Assembly (NCBI GenBank): GCA_044373665.1
Contig: JBIPNH010000106.1
Span: 1-8,068, forward strand
Direction: 5' to 3'
DNA: 8,068 nucleotides
DNA from: JABMMZ01 sp044373665
GTDB taxonomy: Bacteria; Bacteroidota; Bacteroidia; NS11-12g; UBA955
How positions within the stretch are numbered: position 1 is the stretch's first letter; every line of letters begins with the position of its first letter. This document shows, in pieces, positions 1 through 5,703 of the stretch. A program made the position numbers and the translations under genes. The notes beneath the pieces were generated by a model that ran no database searches, was not told where the DNA came from, and was given only the letters and a program-made list of their open reading frames with translations.

Positions 1-934
1 AACCCAATCCAGAACCGCCACTGTTTCTTGAACGACTTTTGTCTATTCTATAAAAACGCTCAAATAATCTATTCAAATGTTCAGGTTCTATACCATCTCC
101 ATCGTCTTCCACTTCAACAAGAATATAAGTATCCATATCAAAAAAACCGACTTTAATAACTCCATTTTCTTTGCCCCCATAATTGATAGAATTGGCAATT
201 AAGTTATTCAACACTTGTCTTATTCTGTCTTTGTCGGCTAGTACTTTAAAGGGTTCATCACAGGTTTCTTTTATTTTCAGTTTGATTGATTTGTCTGAAG
301 CTAATTTAAAATACGTTTCAAACACTTCGCGCGTCAATTCATTAACATCAAAAACTTGAAAATTCATAGCCAATGAACCGCTTTCTAATTTTGAAATGTC
401 AAGTAAATCATTCACAAGTGTGTTTAATCTTTCGGCGCTTGTAGCGGCTTTATTTAAAAACTTAAACTTAACTTCTTCGTCTTCAATAGCGCCATCTAAA
501 AGAGTTTCTATGTAACCTTGAATATTAAAAATAGGAGTTTTTAGTTCATGCGATACGTTACCAAGAAATTCCCTACGGTATTGTTCATTGGCAATCAATT
601 TGTTCATTTCATTGATTTGATCATTCGCCCATTCCTTCACTTCATCATTAACTCTTTTGATAGGGTCAATGTCAAAATCATCGATAAATTTTAAAGGTTT
701 TGTTTTGTTGGTTTTAAAGTTGTGAATGGTTTTGTATATCAACTTAATTTTACGATAAATAAAGTATTCTAGCGTAAAAAGGATGATTATATACGAAAGA
801 CTTCCAAATATAAAAAGAGACAGAAGAAAGGTTAACCAATGGATTTTGAAATAAACTAAGAAACAAGAAAAAATTACGACAAGTACGATAGTCGTTATAA
901 AAGAAATTCGTTCGGGTGTTATCTTTTTAATCAA
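1..934 (-). CDS. Sensor histidine kinase, PhoR/VicK-like, C-terminus cut by window edge
   Basis: Membrane histidine kinase that should phosphorylate the response regulator encoded just upstream. I translated 311 codons from a TTG at 934-932. Two hydrophobic segments (about residues 11-29 and 33-55) are separated by only a few residues, so there is almost no extracytoplasmic domain. A charged linker follows (60-120), then the H-box SHELKTP with the probable phosphorylated His129. The ATP-binding domain shows the N-box NLIANSINYG (244-253), the G1 box DDGDG (277-281), the F-box LFERFYR (290-296) and the beginning of the G2 box GSGLG, where the window ends; only the last part of the catalytic domain is missing. 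The TTG is the only reasonable start: an in-frame TGA lies two codons upstream and the first internal Met is residue 110, too late to keep the membrane segments. Its first bases overlap the regulator stop codon (TTGA), implying translational coupling. The stimulus cannot be read from the sequence. Confidence 0.93.
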   Translation of the reverse strand, partial: MIKKITPERISFITTIVLVVIFSCFLVYFKIHWLTFLLSLFIFGSLSYIIILFTLEYFIYRKIKLIYKTIHNFKTNKTKPLKFIDDFDIDPIKRVNDEVKEWANDQINEMNKLIANEQYRREFLGNVSHELKTPIFNIQGYIETLLDGAIEDEEVKFKFLNKAATSAERLNTLVNDLLDISKLESGSLAMNFQVFDVNELTREVFETYFKLASDKSIKLKIKETCDEPFKVLADKDRIRQVLNNLIANSINYGGKENGVIKVGFFDMDTYILVEVEDDGDGIEPEHLNRLFERFYRIDKSRSRNSGGSGLG

Positions 935-1617
935 ACTTCAAACTTGTAGCCTACGCCTTTAATGGTTTGTATGTAATTATCTTCGAGTTTTTCTCTAATT
1001 TTACGAATGTGTACATCAATTGTTCTGTCTACAACTAGAACATCATCGCCCCAAATAGCTTCTAAGATTTGTTCACGAGTAAACACTTTTCCTGGTTTAC
1101 TTGCAAGTAGTGACAATAACTCAAATTCTTTTTTAGGGAACTGCAATACTTTTGATTTGTAGGTCACACTAAAACTTTCGCGGTCAATTTTAAGATCTTG
1201 GAAGTTCATAGCTTCGGTTTTAGGTCCATCGCTTTGATTACGTCTAAGTATTGCTTTTAGTCTAGAAATTAAAACCCTTGGTTTGATAGGTTTAATAATA
1301 TAATCATCAGCACCAGCTTCAAAACCAGCTAACTCGCTAAACTCCTCACCTCTTGCAGTTAAGAAAATAAGAGGTGTATTTACTAGTTGCTGTATTGATT
1401 TGATTTGTCGGCAGGCTTCAATTCCATCCATTTCAGGCATCATTACATCCATTAGAATAATGTCCGGTTTCATTTTTTGGGCAATTTGAATGGCTTCTTT
1501 ACCGTTCATGGCCGCTACAACTGTGAAATTTTCTTTCTTTAAATTGTAACTTAATAATTCGATGATGTCGATTTCATCATCTACGATTAAGATTTTGTAT
1601 GATAATTGTGAACTCAT
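931..1617 (-). CDS. OmpR/PhoB-family response regulator
   Basis: DNA-binding transcription regulator of a two-component system, 228 residues, the usual length for the family. The receiver domain occupies about residues 7-125, with the acidic pair D13-D14, the phospho-acceptor D57 in ILMDVMMPEMDG, T87 of the switch region and K109 in the KPIKP motif. A winged-helix DNA-binding domain fills about 135-228; the segment VVDRTIDVHIRKIREKL is the characteristic recognition-helix region and the chain ends in the wing sequence GVGYKFEV. All key receiver residues are present, so it should be functional. The kinase gene follows with a 4-base overlap, so the two form a pair. The 66 bases before its ATG contain no promoter that I can support strongly, so it may be transcribed on its own or by read-through from the thioredoxin gene. 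Target genes are unknown; a PhoB/PhoP name would be only a family resemblance. Confidence 0.96.
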   Translation of the reverse strand: MSSQLSYKILIVDDEIDIIELLSYNLKKENFTVVAAMNGKEAIQIAQKMKPDIILMDVMMPEMDGIEACRQIKSIQQLVNTPLIFLTARGEEFSELAGFEAGADDYIIKPIKPRVLISRLKAILRRNQSDGPKTEAMNFQDLKIDRESFSVTYKSKVLQFPKKEFELLSLLASKPGKVFTREQILEAIWGDDVLVVDRTIDVHIRKIREKLEDNYIQTIKGVGYKFEV

Positions 1618-1683
1618 TTTTAAATACGATTCAAAACAAATGTTTTAAACTGACTGTAAAGTTAATTTTAAATTATCAATTTG

Positions 1684-2871
1684 TTACTGAAACAACTCTT
1701 CAAGCTTTTTGTCAAGCTCTTCACCTCTAAGGTTCTTCGCTACTATTAGTCCGTTTTTATCAATTAAAACAGTGAAAGGAATTCCTGTTACTTTGTACAA
1801 TTTTGCGGCTTGACTTCCCCATCCTTTTAGGTCACTAACATGTCGCCAATTTAATCCGCTGTTTGCAATAGATAGTGTCCAATTTGCCACCTTATCATCC
1901 AATGATACGCCATAGATTTCAAAACCTTTTTCTTTGAAATTAGCATAGTTTCTTTTTAGTGTTGGATACTCTGCACGACATGGTCCGCACCAACTTGCCC
2001 AAAAATCAATTAACACAACCTTTCCTCTTAATGAAGATAACTTCAAATTAGTACCATCTGGTTGAGGCAAATCAATATCTGGAACAGGTTCACCTATGGC
2101 TAAGAATCGGGTACTTTCATATATTTCATTCAAATCTTTGTAGTAGGCACTTTTTACCATATTCGGTTCCATTTTTTTCATGATACCCTTTACATCTTGC
2201 GCTGTTTTTTCCTCTTCAAATTCTTGAAGAACAAAGTAGGCTTCCAAAGGAGAACCATTATTAATCTTATCTTCTATGAGTTGAGATAATGATTTTTGTT
2301 TCAAAGTAAATTCTACTTGCATATTGTACATTGTAGAAGCATCTTTTTCAGAATAAATTTGTTGCTCCAACATCCCCAAATCACGCATGTAGGTTGTGTA
2401 TTGCTTGATAAAATTGAATATATTTTGTGATTTTTCAGTTTTAGTACCTGTAATTTCATAATTGAGCCCTTGGGTTAAAGGAAATATTTTAACATTGGCA
2501 TCAATTCCATTTTCAATAATGATAGGCACTGCTGTGTTTTTACTGTATTGTAAATAAACGATGCATTCTTCCATTACTTTACCTTGCATTACAAAATTCC
2601 CTTCTTTATCAGTTCTTACAGAATCAATTAATTTGGTTGTTTTAGATTGAAATATACTCAACACCAATAGATGATTTCCCATACCTTCTAACTGACCTTT
2701 GATAGAATAAGAAACTTTAGCAACAGGTGGTTTAGGCGTTTTTGCTAATGGTTTTGTCGTTTTTTGTACGCTTGGTTTAGCTGCTGGTTTAGCCGCAGGT
2801 TTTGTTTGTGCATTAGCACTTAGGGCTAAACAAGCGAATAAAACAATGCTTATCTTTTTTATCGAATACAT
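1684..2871 (-). CDS. Secreted TlpA/ResA-like thiol-disulfide oxidoreductase with DUF4369-type N-terminal domain
   Basis: Exported thioredoxin-fold protein of 395 residues that should exchange disulfides in the periplasm or at the envelope. A signal peptide spans about residues 1-21, with a plausible cleavage site ANA|QT. A Cys14 in LFAC could be read as a lipobox, but Phe at the -2 position makes this less likely. Residues 23-52 are a low-complexity linker rich in Lys, Pro and Ala with KPAAKPAAKP repeats. Residues about 53-140 resemble the DUF4369 domain commonly fused to Bacteroidota thioredoxins. A helical, charged middle region (145-255) leads into the AhpC/TSA-Redoxin/TlpA domain (258-395) with the redox motif WCGPC (Cys295, Cys298) and the cis-Pro365 in GIPFT. 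It lies 10 bases after the HAD gene, so they are probably cotranscribed. Substrates cannot be inferred; cytochrome maturation or oxidative stress roles are known in the family. Confidence 0.93.
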   Translation of the reverse strand: MYSIKKISIVLFACLALSANAQTKPAAKPAAKPSVQKTTKPLAKTPKPPVAKVSYSIKGQLEGMGNHLLVLSIFQSKTTKLIDSVRTDKEGNFVMQGKVMEECIVYLQYSKNTAVPIIIENGIDANVKIFPLTQGLNYEITGTKTEKSQNIFNFIKQYTTYMRDLGMLEQQIYSEKDASTMYNMQVEFTLKQKSLSQLIEDKINNGSPLEAYFVLQEFEEEKTAQDVKGIMKKMEPNMVKSAYYKDLNEIYESTRFLAIGEPVPDIDLPQPDGTNLKLSSLRGKVVLIDFWASWCGPCRAEYPTLKRNYANFKEKGFEIYGVSLDDKVANWTLSIANSGLNWRHVSDLKGWGSQAAKLYKVTGIPFTVLIDKNGLIVAKNLRGEELDKKLEELFQ

Positions 2872-2881
2872 AGTTACAAAT

Positions 2882-3394
2882 TTAATGATTTTTTTGATTA
2901 TTGATTTTTTGAATTTCCTCTTGTATGAGATGTAATTTAGGTTGATTGGGTTGTATGAGTATACTTTTTATCCCGGCTTTGGTGGCCGCATCAATATCTC
3001 TGTCTGTATCTCCAATCATAAAACATTGACCTTTGTCAATTTGATGTTTTGCAATGGCTTTTTCTATCATGATTGAATCAGGTTTACGGCACAAACACTT
3101 CCCTACAACTGGATGATGCTTACAGTAATAGAAGTCATCAATAATGGTGCCACTCTCCAAACAGGCGTTTTGTAATATTTGGTGAAACCCCGCTAAATCT
3201 TGGGCAGTATACAGACCTTTGTCTATACCTCCTTGATTAGTGATAACAATGACTTTGAACCCATTTTCTTTGGCATATTTAATACAAGCAACGCTGTCAT
3301 CGAGCACTTTAAAATCCTCTTTTTTACATACATAATTGCCTATCTCGTGGTTTAACACCCCATCTCTATCGAAAAAAACCGCTTTATGCATCAT
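2882..3394 (-). CDS. HAD-IIIA phosphatase, GmhB/HisB-N-like (heptose/histidinol-phosphatase family)
   Basis: Cytoplasmic phosphatase of the haloacid dehalogenase superfamily, 170 residues. Motif I is DRDGVLN (nucleophile D9, acid/base D11), motif II is TNQGG (Thr52-Asn53) and motif IV is GDTDRDI (D129 and following acids). A zinc-site pattern C91-x-H93 ... C100-x-C102 followed by RKP is typical of D-glycero-D-manno-heptose-1,7-bisphosphate phosphatase (GmhB) and the HisB N-terminal domain. The loop between His93 and Cys100 is six residues, clearly shorter than in E. coli GmhB, and the whole protein is about 20 residues shorter. No other heptose-pathway gene is visible here, so the substrate remains open: heptose bisphosphate is the best guess, histidinol phosphate or another sugar phosphate is possible. 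Two consecutive ATGs begin the gene; the first is taken. The promoter is probably the minus-strand half of the inverted repeat at 3412-3430. Confidence 0.9.
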   Translation of the reverse strand: MMHKAVFFDRDGVLNHEIGNYVCKKEDFKVLDDSVACIKYAKENGFKVIVITNQGGIDKGLYTAQDLAGFHQILQNACLESGTIIDDFYYCKHHPVVGKCLCRKPDSIMIEKAIAKHQIDKGQCFMIGDTDRDIDAATKAGIKSILIQPNQPKLHLIQEEIQKINNQKNH

Positions 3395-3399
3395 TTGAT

Positions 3400-3430
3400 T
3401 TTAAATTGCTACAAAATAAATGTTATTTTG
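3400..3430 (+). promoter_or_regulatory. Candidate promoter for the GT2-pdxH unit
   Basis: TTTA at 3400-3403 and TTATTTTG at 3423-3430 are separated by exactly 19 bases, the spacing known for the Bacteroidota primary sigma factor (TTTG-N19-TAnnTTTG). Both boxes deviate from consensus by one position. Transcription would begin near 3436-3438, leaving a leader of about 20 bases before the TTG at 3457. Confidence 0.45.
3412..3430. repeat. Perfect 8-bp inverted repeat (CAAAATAA-ATG-TTATTTTG) between divergent genes
   Basis: The two arms, 3412-3419 and 3423-3430, are exact reverse complements separated by three bases. Each arm read outward gives TTATTTTG, close to the Bacteroidota -7 consensus TAnnTTTG. 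It lies midway between the divergent HAD and glycosyltransferase starts and could serve as back-to-back -7 boxes, as a dimeric regulator's operator, or both. Confidence 0.6.
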
Positions 3431-3442
3431 CACCGATAAAAA
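3412..3442 (-). promoter_or_regulatory. Candidate promoter for the HAD-thioredoxin unit
   Basis: Read on the minus strand, TTTT (3442-3439) and TTATTTTG (3419-3412) are 19 bases apart, matching the Bacteroidota promoter spacing with one mismatch per box. Initiation would fall near 3406, about a dozen bases before the ATG at 3394. It overlaps the plus-strand promoter completely. Confidence 0.4.
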
Positions 3443-3456
3443 ATTTAATTATCCAA

Positions 3457-4176
3457 TTGTCTGAACAAATAGTAATTATACCGACCTACAATGAGATTGA
3501 AAACATTGAAGCCATTATTAGAAAAGTGTTTCAATTACCAGTTTCATTTGAAGTATTAATCGTTGATGACGGTTCTCCTGATGGCACGGCTCTTAAGGTA
3601 AAAGAGCTGCAAAAGGAGTTTCCTGAAAAACTTCATATACTTGAAAGAACAGAGAAAAACGGTTTAGGTACTGCCTACATTGCAGGATTCAAATGGTGTT
3701 TAGCTCGTCCCTATCAATTTATTTTTGAAATGGATGCTGACTTTTCTCACAATCCCGACGACCTTATCCGATTACTAGATGCCGCCAAAAAAGAAAAGGC
3801 TGGTTTGGTGATAGGTTCCCGATATGTAACAGGTGTAAATGTTGTCAATTGGCCTATGAGTCGAGTAATAATGAGTTACTATGCAAGCGCTTATGTTCGT
3901 TTAATTACAGGAATGAGTATTCGCGACTCAACTGCCGGTTTTGTTTGTTACACTCGTGAAACTTTAGAAGCTATTGATTTAGACAAAATTAAGTTCAAAG
4001 GTTATGCTTTTCAAATAGAGATGAAATTCAAAGCTTACCTTCAAAAAATTAAAATTGTGGAGGTTCCTATCATCTTCACCGACCGCACATTAGGCACCTC
4101 TAAAATGAGTAAAAAGATTTTTAAAGAAGCCTTTTTTGGAGTCATTGAATTGAAATTAAAAAGTTTATTTAAATAA
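3457..4176 (+). CDS. GT2-family glycosyltransferase, polyprenol-phosphate mannose synthase (DPM1)-like
   Basis: Inverting-type family 2 glycosyltransferase, 239 residues from the TTG at 3457, expected to transfer a sugar from a nucleotide donor to polyprenyl phosphate at the inner face of the cytoplasmic membrane. The start MSEQIVIIPTYNE opens the GT-A fold; VDDGSPDGT (36-44) binds the nucleotide; EMDADFSHNP (91-100) contains the DxD metal site (D93, D95); GSRYVTG (120-126) and TAGFVCY (159-165) are further family blocks. There is no C-terminal membrane domain, as in the short soluble DPM1-type enzymes. A longer reading frame from a TTG at 3406 exists, but it would place the promoter -7 box inside the gene and adds residues unlike the family, so 3457 is preferred. 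It shares one base with pdxH (TAATG). Mannose is inferred from the family; the actual sugar is unproven. Confidence 0.9.
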   Translation: MSEQIVIIPTYNEIENIEAIIRKVFQLPVSFEVLIVDDGSPDGTALKVKELQKEFPEKLHILERTEKNGLGTAYIAGFKWCLARPYQFIFEMDADFSHNPDDLIRLLDAAKKEKAGLVIGSRYVTGVNVVNWPMSRVIMSYYASAYVRLITGMSIRDSTAGFVCYTRETLEAIDLDKIKFKGYAFQIEMKFKAYLQKIKIVEVPIIFTDRTLGTSKMSKKIFKEAFFGVIELKLKSLFK

Positions 4177-4826
4177 TGAAACATACGCCAGAGATATTGG
4201 CTGCACTCAGAAAAAACTACAGCCATTCGGAATTACTCGAAGAGACTGTAGAGGCTAATCCCATTCATCAATTCAGACTTTGGTTTGACAATGCTTTGGA
4301 AGCCGAACTATTGGAACCCAATGCGTTTTGTTTATCAACCGTTGATAGCTTAAACCGTCCGGACAGTAGAATCGTGTTGTTAAAAGCAATCAAAGAAGAA
4401 GGCTTTGTGTTTTACACCAACTACAACAGCAAAAAAGGGAATGACATGGCACAACAAGCTCATGTAAGTATGAATTTTGTGTGGTTAGAATTGGAAAGAC
4501 AAGTTAGAGTAAGAGGTACCGTTGAAAAGATAAGTGCCGAAGAAAGCGATCATTACTTTTATTCACGCCCATTAGAAAGTCAGCTTGGCGCAATTGTTAG
4601 TTCACAAAGTGAAACATTGACAAGTAAATCGCACATGGAACAAGCTATGCAAGAGGCTTTGAACAAATATGGCGTTGAAAAACCAACTCGACCAGAACAT
4701 TGGGGTGGTTACCTTATTAAACCTACAGAAATTGAGTTTTGGCAAGGCAGACCCAACCGATTGCACGACCGATTGCGTTACTCAAAAACAGAAAACAATT
4801 GGACTATTGAACGATTATATCCATAA
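4176..4826 (+). CDS. pdxH: Pyridoxamine/pyridoxine 5'-phosphate oxidase
   Basis: FMN-dependent enzyme that oxidises pyridoxine or pyridoxamine 5'-phosphate to pyridoxal 5'-phosphate, the final step of vitamin B6 synthesis and salvage, in the cytoplasm. The 216 residues match the family length (E. coli about 218). Signature blocks appear in order: RIVLLK (65-70) and FYTNYNSKKG (79-88) for FMN binding, RPLESQLGAIVSSQS (131-145), RPEHWGGY (172-179), and the C-terminal EFWQGRPNRLHDR (187-199) with the substrate-binding and catalytic Arg195 and His197, then WTIERLYP at the end. The first ATG overlaps the glycosyltransferase stop by one base, indicating cotranscription and probably reinitiation. 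A strong hairpin begins directly after the stop. Nothing is missing, so it should be active. Confidence 0.97.
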   Translation: MKHTPEILAALRKNYSHSELLEETVEANPIHQFRLWFDNALEAELLEPNAFCLSTVDSLNRPDSRIVLLKAIKEEGFVFYTNYNSKKGNDMAQQAHVSMNFVWLELERQVRVRGTVEKISAEESDHYFYSRPLESQLGAIVSSQSETLTSKSHMEQAMQEALNKYGVEKPTRPEHWGGYLIKPTEIEFWQGRPNRLHDRLRYSKTENNWTIERLYP

Positions 4827-4860
4827 AAAAAATCCAGAATAAATCTGGATTTTTTATTTT
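4827..4860. terminator. Bidirectional intrinsic terminator between pdxH and the convergent beta-barrel gene
   Basis: A 12-bp perfect stem (AAAAAATCCAGA at 4827-4838 with TCTGGATTTTTT at 4844-4855) encloses a five-base loop. The right arm ends in a T-run for plus-strand transcripts, and the A-run of the left arm gives the equivalent U-tract on the minus strand. It starts directly after the pdxH stop and lies about 22 bases beyond the stop of the minus-strand gene. Confidence 0.9.
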
Positions 4861-4881
4861 ATTCAGTCAAAACAGCTCAAC

Positions 4882-5490
4882 CTAAAGTTTATAATTTAAT
4901 CCGAATTGAATAATGGACTTAGCAAATCCGACTTCGGTGTAAATACCAATATCTTTAGTAACAAAATATCTAAGCCCTAATGTTGTTTCAAATCCCAAAC
5001 CTCCTGCATCGATATCGACTTCGTCTAAATTAGGATCGTTTGTAGAAACACCCACTGAACCAATTCCATAACCCACACCAAACCCCCAATAAGCATCTAA
5101 CTTATCACTGTTAGAGAAATGAAAATTGGTTCTTAAATTGAATTTAGTTGAATTGTAATTATAATTAGCAAAGTAGTTCTTGTTGTCAATATCATCCAAA
5201 TATTGTGCATCAAAGTTGGTGCTTACATGGTTAATAGAAAGTCCAATTCCAATTTTATCCGAAATTCCATATTCTACTTTAGCATGTAAGGGCCCTAATC
5301 CACTAACGGTAGCATTTAAATTTTCACCTGCAATTCCTGCTTTGAATACAGCTTTAGTAAGATTGGGTGTTCCATAGCCTAAACTAAAGATAACGTCTTC
5401 TTGTTGAAATGCCTGAGCTTTTGCCTCTTGATGATTGATTAACAACAACATTGAAAGCAGTGTTAAACTGATTAATTTTTTTATGTTCAT
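4882..5490 (-). CDS. Small secreted outer-membrane beta-barrel protein
   Basis: Probable eight-stranded-type outer-membrane barrel of 202 residues; specific function not recognised. A signal peptide covers about residues 1-27 (Lys4-Lys5, a leucine-rich core, then a cleavage region around AKAQA). The mature part alternates short amphipathic strands and turns, such as VIFSLGYG, LHAKVEYGISDKIGIGLSI, STKFNLRTNFHF, LDAYWGFGVGYGIG, GLGFETTLGLRYFV and DIGIYTEVGFAKSIIQFGLNYKL, with aromatic girdle residues and acidic loops (for example 150-161, possibly metal-binding, though this is speculative). A reading frame continues 13 codons upstream to an ATG at 5529, but a good -7 box lies inside that extension and the extra residues precede an otherwise standard signal peptide, so 5490 is chosen. 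It is followed by the bidirectional terminator, so it is the last gene of its unit. Confidence 0.85.
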   Translation of the reverse strand: MNIKKLISLTLLSMLLLINHQEAKAQAFQQEDVIFSLGYGTPNLTKAVFKAGIAGENLNATVSGLGPLHAKVEYGISDKIGIGLSINHVSTNFDAQYLDDIDNKNYFANYNYNSTKFNLRTNFHFSNSDKLDAYWGFGVGYGIGSVGVSTNDPNLDEVDIDAGGLGFETTLGLRYFVTKDIGIYTEVGFAKSIIQFGLNYKL

Positions 5491-5511
5491 AATATTAAAG
5501 ATTATTTGACA

Positions 5512-5519
5512 CAAATATA
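5512..5519 (-). promoter_or_regulatory. -7 box of the beta-barrel gene promoter
   Basis: On the minus strand this reads TATATTTG, a full match to TAnnTTTG, 21 bases before the chosen ATG. No TTTG lies 19 bases further upstream, so the -33 element is weak or absent. The box is flanked by ACAC/GTGT arms (5509-5512 and 5521-5524), which could be a short operator. Confidence 0.45.
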
Positions 5520-5597
5520 AGTGTAACATTATTACCTAATTATGAAAAAATAATATCTAATATTGAAATATAGAACTAATCAATAAATACAATCCAA

Positions 5598-5620
5598 AAA
5601 ACGAGTATTAAACTCTTTTA
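5598..5620 (-). terminator. Weak possible terminator downstream of the VWA gene
   Basis: On the minus strand, GAGT and ACTC arms (5615-5612 and 5606-5603) flank a five-base loop and are followed by one G and six T residues. The core stem is only 4 bp, with some A-T extension past a mismatch. It lies about 90 bases after the VWA stop, between that gene and the beta-barrel promoter. The rest of 5520-5703 is AT-rich with no gene. Confidence 0.25.
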
Positions 5621-5703
5621 TTTGCAAAAAACGATAACTAATAGTTGTAATTTATTGTTTTTTAATAACTCTTGTGACTTAAATTATCGAAAAATACAAA
5701 AAA

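Noticed and set aside
1618..1683. Promoter or terminator in the gap before the response regulator
   Set aside because: Several TTTG-like words occur, but none pair with a second box at the right spacing, and there is no GC-containing hairpin.
2877..2884. TAAATTTG on the minus strand just before the thioredoxin ATG
   Set aside because: It matches the -7 consensus but overlaps the HAD stop codon, has no -33 partner, and would start transcription at or inside the ATG. Chance in AT-rich DNA is more likely.
4041..4226. Minus-strand reading frame opposite the glycosyltransferase end and pdxH start
   Set aside because: It lies entirely antisense to two confidently identified genes, and its translation has no domain or signal character.
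5180..5377. Plus-strand reading frame opposite the beta-barrel gene
   Set aside because: Antisense shadow of a gene with a clear signal peptide and barrel strands; no independent support.
5491..5529. Upstream ATG extension of the beta-barrel protein
   Set aside because: The extension contains the best -7 box of the region and would place 13 residues ahead of a normal signal peptide.
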